From contig JACCGJ010003449.1 in NCBI GenBank assembly GCA_013407085.1, positions 37,929 to 101,928 of the forward strand: a DNA stretch of 64,000 bases. The letters are read 5' to 3'. The translations under genes and the position numbers were made by a program. The notes below the pieces were generated by a model. That model ran no database searches and was not told the DNA's origin. It was given only the letters and a program-made list of their open reading frames with translations. The DNA comes from Atriophallophorus winterbourni. Lineage: Eukaryota > Platyhelminthes > Trematoda > Plagiorchiida > Microphallidae. This document shows positions 41,584 to 53,235 of the stretch, piece after piece (within the stretch, counting starts at the first letter, position 1; every line of letters starts with the position of its first letter).

Positions 41584-41655
41584 ATATGCATGCCATTCTA
41601 TCACACACACCACGACCGGTTTCATAATATTTGCACTTATCAGGTAGTCACAGTT
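41584..41655 (-). ncRNA. Decayed hammerhead-ribozyme repeat (family C, copy 4)
   Basis: On the minus strand the order stem I, CTGATAA, stem II region, GAAACCGGTC, GTGGTGTGTGTG follows the ribozymes at 52.8-55.3 kb. The core CTGATGA is changed to CTGATAA and stem II cannot close, so this copy should be inactive. Only the ribozyme part of the repeat is preserved. Confidence 0.65.
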
Positions 41656-42155
41656 GAATCAGAATTCTAATGCATAACGAATATTAATAATCTGTACATG
41701 TTCAGTTCTTATAGCATATGAAAGTAGCTGGCGGTTTACTCAAAAGCGCGTTGGATCAGCATTTGTTTAGACGGATGGACTTGATCCCCGGAGTGATCTC
41801 GTGGTGTTCCTCTACTCTCAGGGTTTGCCTTGTCAGCAAAAGTCACCCATGTCTGTTACTGTGATGAAGCTCAAACGGGATTTTATCCTTTCTGCTTTCG
41901 ATTCAGAAGAAGAAGGTCCACAATTTCCATAAGTGTTGTTGAGAAGCGCCTATCACTGCAAATATTTTCAGTTTTATATCCACGATCGCGACGCCAATAA
42001 CCTACCCATGCTCTCTTTAGTGTGAACTGTTTCTTGTCTAAGATACAGTAAAAAAAGTGGTTTATTTTCACCATGACGGTAAAATGTCACCCTAAACATT
42101 CGCATATAAAGCGGAGAGTTTGACCATTTGTGCATAGTTAACACACATTAATAAC
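41656..42155. other. No recognisable gene before the Gypsy element
   Basis: May include decayed 5' LTR sequence. The open frame 41883-42074 on the minus strand shows no motif. Confidence 0.35.
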
Positions 42156-42689
42156 ATTATTCTTCACCACACGCGGTCTTCGTTTTTCTGTGGTTGCCTC
42201 GAATTCAGAATTGTATGTGGATATGACTGAAACCCACGCAGTCTCACGATCCTGATTTAATTTATGATCAACTTGCCACTAGTCCTTACGGTAAGGTCAA
42301 ATAAGCAATTATTTCCCGAATTGGTTCCACCGATGATCGAAACTTGTGAAAAATCTTATCCAGCTCAGAGCTAGGTGATAAAAATGCTCTACAACATTTA
42401 CACTTATTGTTACAGTTACAGGGGACACAGGAGATTGACGAACGTGTACTACGACAGATCTTGTTCCAGATTTTGCAAAACGATTTGCGCAAAATTATTG
42501 TTATCATGGAAAAAGACAATAACATAGACAAGCATTTATCAAGTTGCAGATATTGTTTATGATATCTCTCGTAACACACAAATTTGCAAGGTCAGCTAAC
42601 CCTTTTCCAATCATTGTACTTCCAGCGAATATATAAACAAGGATATATCTGATTTGAAATCTCAGAAAAGGGAATTGACTTTACAAACC

Positions 42690-45430
42690 CAGAAATTAAA
42701 CAGAATTCGACGCCATTTTTCAGTGGAAAGAGCCCCACGAAGCTTCAAAACACAACACCGCATTCTGGGAACCGACGAAGCAAGGCAGTAGCAGCGGCAG
42801 CTCTATCTGGATATAACACCAGCCGCTTAATCTACATCACTGATGGTTCACAAAAGACGCGTTTTCTGATCGACACGGGAACCAAACTTAGTGTCATTCC
42901 ACCAACAAACTCAATACGCAGAAACCAATCTTTATTGACCTAACAAGCTGCCAACGGTCCTCGAATAAACCACATACGGGCAACGATCACTCTTCATCGA
43001 CCTCGGTCTGCAACGTGACTTTCAATGAATTTTCATTGTTGCCAACTTCAAAACTTCTATCCTGGGAGCTGATTTCCTCTCACACTTTAATCTTTCAGTC
43101 AACATGAGAATACAAAAACTCATTGACAATGTCACAAACATTAATGCCATCGGCCATTTGTGTAATTTACCAGTACAAACTATTCGAGTCCTGATTCCCG
43201 ATACTTCACTGAATTACGGTTTTCTAATGAGGGAATTTTCGGATATCTTGAAACCCAGTGCACACGACTATCCTGTAAAGCGTGACATCCAACAACTTAT
43301 TTAATCCGTAGACCCACGGTTTTCATTATACCACGCAGGCGGGCGCCTAATAATCTTGAAGCTGCAGAACGAGCATTCAAACATATTATGGAACTCGAAA
43401 TAATCCGATTATCAAATGCACCTTGGGTCACACATCTTAGTATGTTGAAAAACAAACCGGACGCCTTGTTTCCAGGGAGATTTTCGTGCTCTAAATCATA
43501 TAACGATCCCAGATCGATATCATATTCCGCACATACATGGTTTCGTGCTGTCACTTCACTGAGAATCTCTATTTTCGCAGTAGGATTTAGTGCACGCATG
43601 TTATCCCATAGATGACCAAGATATTCCCAACACTGCCATCACCACTCCATATGGTCTGTTCGAATTTCTCAGGTTGCCATTTGGACTACGCAATGCTGCA
43701 CAGATTTTCAAGAGATTCATTTGCGAAGTATTCCTCTGTCTATATTTTGCTACACGCACATTGATGATGCCTTAATCACTAGTACAAATCCCACTGAACC
43801 TCTTGAACACCTTCGTGAAGTATTTTTATGTCTATATCATACAGCATTGTGGTTAATAATGATAAAAAACTTTTTGATGTCAGTTCTGTCGAAATTCCTG
43901 GAAACCGAATTAATACATCCGGGATGAAACCGTTACCTCACAAACGATCAGATATCCACGATTAGCCATGTCCTAGCTCTATCCGTTAAGTCAAACGTTT
44001 CTTGGGTTTGGTCAACTATTATAGATGCTTTATTCCCCAATGTGCTATGATTTGACAAACAATGACTGACTTGTTACTTGGGAAAGAACGTGAATTCAAA
44101 ATTAATGACGAAGCCAATAAATCACTCAAACATGTAAAAGTTACTTCACTGAATTACCTATCTTCGAAACGCCATGCTCGGTTGTCTCTCGCTACAGACT
44201 CATCACAAGAAGCAGTCGGCGCAGTCCTTCAACAAGAACAAGACAACATCACCAAACAAATCGCTTTCTTCACTAGTCGTCTTCAACCAGCTCACAATTT
44301 ATACAGTCTTTTCGGTCGTGAGTTACTGGGTATCTATTATGTGATACGACATTTCCGACAATTTCTTGAAGGCCGTGATTTCATAGTATGGACTGATCAC
44401 TTTCCGCGAACTTTCGCTATTGTTGCACCATTATATTGATATTCGCCTCGAGAAATACGTCACTTGGATTATATCTCACAATTCACGAACGACATTCGAT
44501 ATATTCCGGATCATCAAACACAGTTACCGATACTTTCTTTCGGATTCACTTAAGTGCTAGCGACTGCCTATTATCAACATTGAACTTTTATTACCTTCGC
44601 AGCAAAATTACCCTGTAATAATTCGGTACATTACTTCGCAATCTGGACCAAGAGTTGCCTTAGATATCAACTGAGCAAAGTCCAACGTCACCCCATTATT
44701 TTCCCCTGGTCAATTTCCACCAGTTACTGAGCGCTTTCAGCAAGTTCACTTGGATCTCGTTAGGCCATTAGCGGTCTCTAACGGTTGCTCCAATATAATG
44801 ACCTGCGTCGACCGTTCCACCCGTTACCTATTGGCTGTAGCAATCCCTGATATCAATAAAGAAACGATTGTTAAAGCTTTCGTTCCACATTGGATCAGCA
44901 AATTTCGTGAGCCTAACCTTATTACCACTGACAGATCTTCCCAATTTCAGTCAACGCTTTTCCGGGAACTGAATAGAACACTCGGTACGAAACACATACA
45001 GACCACAGCTTACCATCCTTCTTCAAGTAAATTAGTTGAGAGATTTCACATGCAACTCAAAGCCACAATCATGATTCATGGAATTCAGAACGTTGGTCCG
45101 AGTCATGGCCCTTAAGGCTTCTTGGTATTCGTACCACTTTCAAAGAAGACATGAGTTGCTGAGCTGGTGAAATGGTGTAGATGAGTTTACTCAACCTATC
45201 CGGTGAATTCCTGACATCTACCGATTCACCATTAGATCTTACAGCTCCACAGTATGTCAGTCGCCTTCGCAGCTCCATCAAATCTTTACGAGCGATCCCA
45301 ACTCGCCAACTTGATTAACCGTTCTACATCCCAGCAGAATCGTTTACCTGCGACTTTGTGTTTGTTCGTGATGATCATGTACGTCGACCACTTCAATCAC
45401 AATACACTGTTCCGTACAGGGTGCTCAGCA
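42690..45430 (+). pseudogene. Gypsy Pol polyprotein pseudogene
   Basis: Aspartic protease: TRFLIDTGTKLSVIPP (DTG active site) at about 42860-42905. Reverse transcriptase in broken frames: DFRALNHITIPDRYHIPHI (about 43480), ITTPYGLFEFLRLPFGLRNA (about 43635-43695) and a YIDDALI-like catalytic box (about 43755). RNase H in the open frame 44062-44439: LATDSSQEAVGAVLQQEQD and LFGRELLGIYYVIRHFRQFL. Integrase core in 44750-45115: CVDRSTRYLLAVAIPDI, then the DDE residues around LITTDRSSQFQS and HPSSSKLVERFHMQLK. The integrase zinc finger before it is damaged (second Cys read as Tyr). At least five frame breaks are present. Confidence 0.8.
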
Positions 45431-45780
45431 GTTATCCCAAATATTTAGTTATTGACGGGAAAGGATAAACAACTGTCAGTATCGATCGTTTAAATGTCGC
45501 TAACGTAGTATCAACATCTGAAACAAACGCAAATCCTTGAAAAGTTACTCCACAGATGTCAAACTTAAACCAACACGTTTATTCATTCGTTTCACCAGAA
45601 ACCAACCTTACCCATTAATCCCCTGATAATCCCTTATTACCTTCGTGTCTCAAACTACCTAACCCCAACAGCCAAACACGTCCCAATCGTAGAGTCTACT
45701 TTCCCCCAATGTTTTATAATTTTAAAACCTAATGTTTTTCAAGCGTTTTTTCTTCTTCCCGACGCTATAGGGGGGAATTC

Positions 45781-46055
45781 TGTAGAAATTTGTACAGTCT
45801 TTTATTTTGTAACACCTTAATTTGTTAATTTGTTATCTTAGACATTATCGTTTCGTTTCGATTACCGATTAGGCCATATTGATTTATTGATTTGTTTTTA
45901 TCGCTATCACTCACATTTCATCGAATTTCTGTTTGTTAACTCAGTTGATGATATTTGTCTGTTAAATAACATTTGTACATAGTCAAGACACTACTAATAA
46001 AAATATACTCTTTGTTCATGCGCGTTCTTCGTTTATCTGTGGTTGCTTGTGTAGT
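45781..46055 (+). repeat. 3' LTR of the Gypsy element
   Basis: Follows the purine tract and begins TGTAGAAATTTGTACAG. Its last ~50 bp (CTTCGTTTATCTGTGGTTGC) match the 5' LTR relic at about 42180-42205. The right edge is set by the start of inverted leader sequence near 46056. Confidence 0.6.
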
Positions 46056-47035
46056 GGATAGTGAGGAATAGATCCTGAGACTGCGTGGGTTCCAGTTATA
46101 TCCAAATATAATTTGCCTCCTAGAAAACCGAGCAACCATTAGAAGCCGCTAACGAACCAACGAGAAGCAAGTGAACTTGCTGAAAGCGCTCAGTAACAGG
46201 TAAAAATAGACCATGAAACTGGTGGGGTGACGTTGGACTTTGCTCAGTTGACATCGGAGGCAACTCTTGGTCCACAGTTGACTGTCTTTATGCATGTCAG
46301 ACAAAAGATAACGAGAGCTAATCAGCTTTCGATTAGCATTTACTCTGGAGTGTGATAAACCTTGTAAACGCTCGAATACTGTAGGTCTCCAATTTGAAGG
46401 GACAATTGGACGGGCTTTAATTGTGGACATGTCACAAACCAGGTAAGAATTGGAATTAGGTATTGGAATAAGTAAGGTACCGAATTATTACAGGGTCATC
46501 TTTCTGCGATCGTAATAAATGTTCAAAGTCGATTCCAGGCAGCCGCTAGCATTTAACTGAATCCGAAAGAAAGTATCCGCAACTGTGTTTGACGAGGCAA
46601 AGGATATCTAATGGCGGTCGTGAATTGTGATATATAATCCAAGTGATGTATTTCTCGAGGCGAATATCAATCTAACGGTACAACAAGAGCGAAAGTTCGC
46701 GGAAAGTGATCAGTCCATACTATGAAATCACGGCCTTCAAGAAATTGTCTGAAATGTCGTATCACATAATAGATAGCCAGTAACTCACGACCGAAAGGAC
46801 TGTATAAATTGTGAGCTGGTTGAATACGACTAGTGAAGAAAGCGATTTGTTTGGTGATGTTGTCTTGTTCTTGTTGAAGGACTGCGCCGAATGCTTCTTG
46901 TGATGCGTCTGTAGCGAGAGACAACCGAGCATTTGATTTCGTTTTTCTCTATCCACTACATTAGGATTCAGAATTGTGTGTATATAACTTGATCCCACGC
47001 AGTCTTACGATCTATTCCTCACTATCCACTGCAGT
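46056..47035 (-). mobile_element. Inverted partial copy of the same Gypsy element
   Basis: Minus strand. RNase H is in the open frame 46667-46924, nearly identical to the plus copy (SLATDASQEAFGAVLQQEQD). Then comes the integrase zinc finger SRYLLSDMHKDSQLWTKSCL plus RCQLSKVQRHPT, with His and Cys ligands intact where the plus copy has lost one. It breaks off within the start of the integrase core near 46120. Leader-like sequence (ACCCACGCAGTCT) occurs at 42227 and again at both ends of this copy, about 46080-46095 inverted and 46994-47006, showing a complex rearrangement rather than a clean insertion. Confidence 0.7.
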
Positions 47036-47831
47036 TTTTCTGACCTAATCAAATGCTCCAGGGCTCACCATCTCACGCACTACATATGGACTTGTTTAAG
47101 CATATCCAGAGTTTGCTATGATGGGCGTGGATAATATTAATTGACGACAGTCAATGGTACTTCGCATTTATCACTTAGTGCAATTTTGTCGGTATGTGCA
47201 GCTAGAGGAAGCTCAAGGCTTGTATGCTGCGTTCTTGATACCCATGGAAATTTTGCCGTACTCACTGGCAAGGGAGAAATCTGTAGAACCTATTGCAAAC
47301 CTAATGATCTAAATGCGGGCCTAAATATTAAATGCAAGGAAAATATAAGCTGAATATATTTCGAAATCAAAGTATTAACTGGAAATTTTAAAAATGAAGT
47401 GAAATAGTTTATCTATTTTACTGGCAATGTAAATGACAACACGTAGACGTTTTTGAAGTTTGGGAATATGAAGCTATTTGTAAGGCGCTAGAATGCTTCA
47501 ATCCAAGCTCTTAACTGTATAGTGTTTAATATATTGCTGATCAATTTACACCAATTTCCGATATTGTCAAATTTCGAAAACCTTATACATGTGAAGTTGT
47601 GGAATGCAAATATGTAAAACATTTAGGCGTTCCGTTCCAAGCTGTTCGATATATAAACATTGTTGTTCACGGCGGTTCACAAGAGAAGCACTTGACTCAA
47701 GTTTCGCTCTTATTAGAGATCATCACCTCTGCATATCCACCGCTTCGCGTGGGACTCGAAAACCCAACCATCACCATTGTAGTCCAAAGCTTTACTGGCT
47801 GGGCTACCGTCCACCATTTGACCGATCGCAA
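47036..47831. other. No recognisable gene between Gypsy and MULE
   Basis: Probably includes the 3' flank of the MULE. No terminal inverted repeat could be fixed by eye. The overlapping plus-strand frames at 47599-47885 oppose the end of the transposase and are shadows or noise. Confidence 0.4.
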
Positions 47832-49633
47832 TTATACATATACGAAACTTTCTGCAGACTGATTAAACATTACATGAACGCTTAAGTTAGGTTGGTTAAG
47901 AAAGTAGAATCTACCACTTTCGTTGTAACATCTTTGCCAACGATTGAAAATGGGATAATTATCTGAAAGCCAATTGGTTAAGCGAATGAATTTCACTAAC
48001 CCATGGAAATACCTCGTGCGTTTCTGACATACAAAGCATGCCGACAAGGCAGAAGATAATCGGTGGAAAATGGACAATCACACTGCCAGGTGACTGTAGA
48101 TACCTTGTATGTCTTGGAACCTTCAGTCACCGCGGATAATTCCTGTATGTGGACGCAAGTCATCAGACGGTTTTGCCGCAGGTGGTCGGTCAGCAATTCC
48201 ACTGCTTTGGGTACTAACAGGGAGCACATTCCATCAAGCTCAGGGTGCTGAGGAATTTCGCGAGGCCCACGACTGGTAGAGACAAATAGAGCCTGACGAT
48301 TCTGAAGGATGTGTTGGAAGACGTCCTTCGTTCTTTCTACAGCTTGCCAGAGACAAAGGTTCCCACTCAAATTGTGCCTCTTAATTGACCGATGGGTGGC
48401 TTCAACGAAGTTATTGTCCCTTCAGCCAAAAGTGGGAACTCGAGGCGATCTGATTGTTGTCCACATTGAGGCTCGGTGGATCAGTCTTGGCCTCACGTAC
48501 TGTTGGAATAGGGTTTCGTTAACCCTATTCATTGCATTCAAAGATACAATATATCTCCACCTGTTGCGCGTGCTCATGGCTACGTAGAACCACTTCATAA
48601 ACAAGGCACCAGGTTGCTGTAAACATGTTAAGTAATTAAGATGAACATACTCTTTTGGTAACATTCCGTATAATGTGCACACGACACAGAAACACGTGTG
48701 ATGCTGGCATTTCAGCTCTCAATGCAGCCTGAGTGGCAGCGCTGTCATCCATCATGACCGAGAGAATGCTAACAGGGTTAGCGAATTCCAAAAACTTTCG
48801 TAGGAAAAAAGATATGGACGCTGTGGTCTCCGTTCGCAAACATCCGAAGCAAACAGGAATACCCTTACCGCAGCCATCTACCACAACAATGACGAATAAG
48901 TGGTACTTTTCACGGCAACTCTTGAAAGTTGAGTCAATGCCAATGAAATAAGGAAACCGGCGGCAAAGCGTTATCTGTTCATTCGTCATAAATATGAAAT
49001 GAGTGAGATTGCTCTCAGCATCAGTTTCCATAGAACAACGGCCGGATGTATTGAGCTGGGAGCTCAAATCGTATAAAGAACTTGTGGTTTTGTGACTCGC
49101 CAGCATCTTCCATCGCATGTTTCTTACGTCACACGGCGTGACGTATTTCCCCATCTGCGTTCGAATATAATTGCATATGTTGAACGATGGAGTATTGTTT
49201 AACAACCAAGGGGTTATCGTTGACATCTCGTCCAGTGAGAGGCGCCTATGAGTCGGTTCGTATTTAGCCATTAATAAATTAATGGGATGGTTGTGCTCCA
49301 AGGAAACTCGAGAGACACCAAACCTTTCACTAGGCAACCTCGAGATGAGTATTCTTGACCCACATCCGATTTTACGGGATTGCGTTCGACGAATTCCTCG
49401 GGAAGATGGCTGGTATCGTCCAGCTTTCACGCATTCGTAAGTCCGGGATCTGCAAATAATCAATGTTAAGCTAACACAAACCTGCCATTTGGTGCTGTGC
49501 TCCGAATGTAATACGATGAACCAGTGGAGCTTTGAAACCTGGAAATAGCACCTGCTGTTTCAACTAGGGATTCAAATTGTATGGGGTCGGCAACGGTTCC
49601 GAAAATTTCTGCAAAAACCTGAACTAGCGACAT
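47832..49633 (-). CDS. MULE-type transposase with SWIM zinc finger, one internal TGA
   Basis: Exons 49482-49633, 48651-49449, 48001-48616 and 47832-47962, separated by introns of 32, 34 and 38 bp, join in phase to 565 codons plus stop. The only defect is TGA at 48422-48424 (codon 382). Domains: an N-terminal zinc-binding region of FLYWCH/FAR1 type (YECVKAGRYQPS, KIGCGSRILISRLP, SLEHNHPIN); the MULE DDE core with FIGIDSTFKSC (first Asp) and ILSVMMDDSAATQAAL (second Asp), then HVFLCRVHIIRN; and a C-terminal SWIM finger CDCPFSTDYLLPCRHAL (CxC-CxH). MULEs cut and paste DNA between inverted repeats. The TGA could be a single mutation, or the gene could be a young or domesticated copy. There is no close neighbour on the same strand. 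Confidence 0.82.
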
Positions 49634-52600
49634 CGTCAAAATAAGCTGCGTGTAGGCTATGCAGCGCTTTTTAGAGGACGGCCAGATGCCATGATTGGCT
49701 TAAAAATAAACGCATTCTGATTCGTGCCCCTTGAACGGATTCTGATTGGTCAGCTAATATATACTTCGTGCCCGTGGAAAGTGATTGTAACGGACGCCTC
49801 GCATTTACGTTGAAGCAAGTAAATTGGGTTTGGTCAATGAAAACTTAACTAAGTGCGTAGAGGTCAGGTCACTGTTGTATGTCCTGATAGAATGTATGAA
49901 ATTAGGTTATCTAGATAACTACTATTGCAAACGGGAAGTTGCTTTGTTTAACTCCTCAGTGCAGCTTAACACCAATAACATAAATAAAAACTATAATAAA
50001 GTTAGAAGGCAGATGGTGTGAGTCCATTAGTGCACTTCAAGTCGGTCACCATAAAAGAAAATAGTACTGCGAAGACACAAAACCGTTACTCCTCTCATAT
50101 AGTATGTTACTTTAACGCGAATTTATTTTGATAAAATTCCATGTTCAGACACGGCGAATAGATGACTTCGAGGATGGGATAAATTCCAAGGAGACTCATT
50201 TTTGCTCAAAAAGGGCTCCATTTAGTGACGTTATGGATATAACAGAAGGCACGGAACTCTATCGCGTGCTACGTCCAAGGATAAATCACAACGAATTTTC
50301 TCTAATCATTTGACTACAGTTCCTTGTGCTATTGGTTTTATGTTTAACACAAAATTATAAAGGATTTACCGAATATTTATTGAAAGTGACTTATAAGAAA
50401 TCACAGATTGACCGGCTACATATATTTTGTTTTTATCCACGTAGAATAATAATTCCGATTCTTAACTGCACAAAATCATTTAAAGCTTGAAGAATTCCGG
50501 GACAGGATAAAATAACAAGCTCGATATGAAAGAAAAGTCCCAAAACATCCCACGCAACATAGGTAGAACTAGAACTGGGCGACAAAATGTGTGCATCATT
50601 GAAGGATTCTAAGCGACATAACCGAACTACGAAACTCAATAAAAAAAGCCCTACTAAGTCCTTTGGAGAGTTATCACAAACCACTGAAAACTGTGGCAAT
50701 GAGGGGTTTCTGATTTTTTATTCTAACCTGGTCGTAGCTATATTTCGGATATTGCTGTTACCCTGCAGGTCCAGCTTCTCTGGATTTTGCACGTGTTTGA
50801 ATTCTGGGTGATTTTACTCACTATCAAATTAATTATTATACTTAATATCTTGCATTAATTAACACAGATAGTTTGTGCATTAAAATCCGTCTTACGCACT
50901 ATACAAATCAGTAAACAAACCATACTATCCTCCGTGATGCTTATTCACAGCCCACTCTAGACCGGAAAAGCTTAGCAGAAAATTTGGTCTACCTGGTGAA
51001 ATAATAAGAAAGAACACATGAAAACTCAGCATGCTTTTTTATGTTCTTCAAAATCCCAAATTAGCTAACTCGGCAATTCCGTCGTAATACATAAGCAGCC
51101 TACTTCAGATAGCAACGCGATAACTTCGGGGATGTGAGCAACACATCACTACAAGTTACTCTCTTTTTAAAGAACTTCGACTTTGTCAGTAATTAGAACA
51201 TTTACTTGTACAACTATTTACACAAAAATTCGCTGAAGTGTGTTTTCTAGGCCAAAAAACAAAAGAATCGTTGTTTGCTTTTCGAATTGGTCGTCTATCG
51301 CATCTTGATGCTGATGCACACAAATGTTATTTTTACACACAGAATCATAAAGGATTCATATTTCTCGAGATAATAATATCGGGTGGTATGAAAATTCGGG
51401 ATATTATTTATATTAAATTCAATAATTCTGACTTGCTTTTATTTCTAACGTCATCGTTACCGTAATATTGTAGCGGGAGTGGTAGAACGAAGTCGGAACT
51501 GACAGCTGACGCACATCTGGTCATTTATCTCAACATTCAGGTCATCAGAAATATTAACCACGTGATCCCCAGCGTTGCACGCACGAACTTCGATTGTGTC
51601 TCGTTTCATCCATGAGGTCAAACTTTCCAACGCTAATCGCGTTCACCCAGGAATCCAACAACACAAGAAAAGCCGATTTGTCAAATGATTTCATTAGCAC
51701 AAGATAAATAACAAACCACAAGTCTATCTTATATAGGCAAATAAACCAACCACAACACCGGCACTCACAAATGTCTGTCCCGGTTGTCACTTCGATCTGA
51801 TTCGTCAATTGATGTTTTGCGGATACACATCAGCACAAAGTCCTTCGAAATATTCACGAAGTTTATCACAACGGTCCGTATTTCGAACCAAGCGGTACAC
51901 TTCATTCTTGTTGCTTTTTAGACCATTAAAAACCTTGAATTACCTTGAATCGCCACACAGGGATCGTTTGACCGACATTGACGAAGTGCTACCTCGTTCG
52001 ATTGCGACTGACGTTTCCCATCTTCTCATTCTTCCGAAGACGTTGTTACTCGAACCGTTCGAATGCAATCATTCCGAAAACCGAAATATTACGAGTTTGA
52101 AATTGCCGTCTTCGAAGTTTTCGGCGCTTTTTGCTCTTGTGTTGTGGCGAAGGTATGCGTTCTGCATGTCGTTCTGTAGCTCATGATTAGCGCTCATCGC
52201 TAATGTACTTTTCACCTTACACAATATCACCGTTAATTCGGAGGATTAATCGAAGTTGTGTTAATGCAATTAAAAGGTTATCCTCTCGTCATTTTAAACC
52301 GCTTTTATAGAGTAGTATCCTGGTGTAGTTTTATATATTCTTAAGGAACCTGTAATTCTCTAAAATGCATCGAGTTTGTCCTTAATAAAATAGTCATTTT
52401 ACTGATTTACCATCACAGCTTTATTGATTTTTTTAATATATTGTCCAATCTCACATGAGGATGTTCTTAATTTGGCTTACCTCGATCGATTGGTATATGT
52501 CTGCAACGGTTATCAGGCGTACCGATACCTCCACTATTTATTTATTTTGAAAATTATTTAAATTTAAATGATATGAAAATGTTACAAAACGAAAGTTTCC

Positions 52601-52740
52601 TTTCCCACTCATTATTATTATATTATTCTTACTTAAACGCTGCACAGGCTGTCATTAAATGCGTGATGTTATGGTTGAAAGAGTAATAGCTTCAGCATTT
52701 ATCCTGGGACAAACGCATGTCAATGAGGATTTTTATTCAA
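49634..52740. other. Intergenic region, no gene assigned
   Basis: About 3.1 kb. A 125-codon plus-strand frame at 51809-52186 (LESPHRDRLTDIDEVLPRS and CNHSENRNITSLKLPSSKF) looks protein-like and ends at GGCGAAG|GTATGC, a possible donor, but I cannot assign it or find partner exons. The other open frames are short and featureless. The MULE's upstream inverted repeat and promoter should lie near the left end but were not identified. Confidence 0.35.
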
Positions 52741-52748
52741 GCCCATCT

Positions 52749-52945
52749 ACGTGTGTGGACACGTGATTGAGCGAGTTGGTTGTGTCAACATAATCCAACA
52801 GTGGCTTACAAATTCAAAGCTCAAAGCTCAACATTATTCATCTGTTGCAATGCATTCGGATCCTGATGAATGCAGACAGCATGAAACCGGTCATGGTATG
52901 TTTGTGTGTGTGTGATGGAATACATGCAAATAAATACTTTTGAAC
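52749..52945 (+). ncRNA. Hammerhead-ribozyme repeat (family C, copy 3)
   Basis: A ~195-bp copy of the repeat described at 54904-55345. The core is CTGATGA (52863-52869), stem II ATGC/GCAT with loop AGACA, GAAA (52883-52886), CCGGTC with the predicted cleavage after 52892. The catalytic core is complete, but the 5' strand of stem I is missing. An 18-nt deletion between two CCTGAT repeats, compared with the copy at 55.2 kb, removed it. Self-cleavage is therefore doubtful. Confidence 0.75.
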
Positions 52946-53235
52946 AATCTAACTTATTTTAAAATGAATGTGTTTGCGTAGTGCGAAGCAGATTACTTCT
53001 CTGTTTGTGCGCTTTATGTGAAAGCCTTCGTGTGTTTGATTCGCCTTATACTCACGTTTTTGTGGGTATTAATGAGTTAATATTCGGGTAAGAATAAATG
53101 TTTCTCAGGCAAGGGATCCTTGAGTTGATTGCTTCATTCGAATTACATCCCACACAATCGGATAAATTGAAAATTCCTTCATTATGGTGGAGCTACATTG
53201 GTTCTACATGCAAATTGTAAATAAAATGTTGAGCG

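Larger units (their letters stand above)
42158..46055 (+). mobile_element. Ty3/Gypsy LTR retrotransposon, degenerate
   Basis: A 5' LTR relic (about 42150-42205) matches the end of the 3' LTR (about 45998-46048; both carry TTCTGTGGTTGC or TATCTGTGGTTGC). Between them, in order, are a Gag remnant (about 42400-42600), protease, reverse transcriptase, RNase H and integrase. A purine-rich tract at 45768-45777 (ATAGGGGGGAA) precedes the 3' LTR, which starts TGTAGAAATTTG at 45781. The protease-RT-RNase H-integrase order is the Ty3/Gypsy order. Multiple stops and frameshifts make it inactive. Confidence 0.82.

Noticed and set aside
47599..48587. Several plus-strand frames under the MULE
   Set aside because: Antisense to the spliced transposase, which has recognisable DDE and SWIM motifs.
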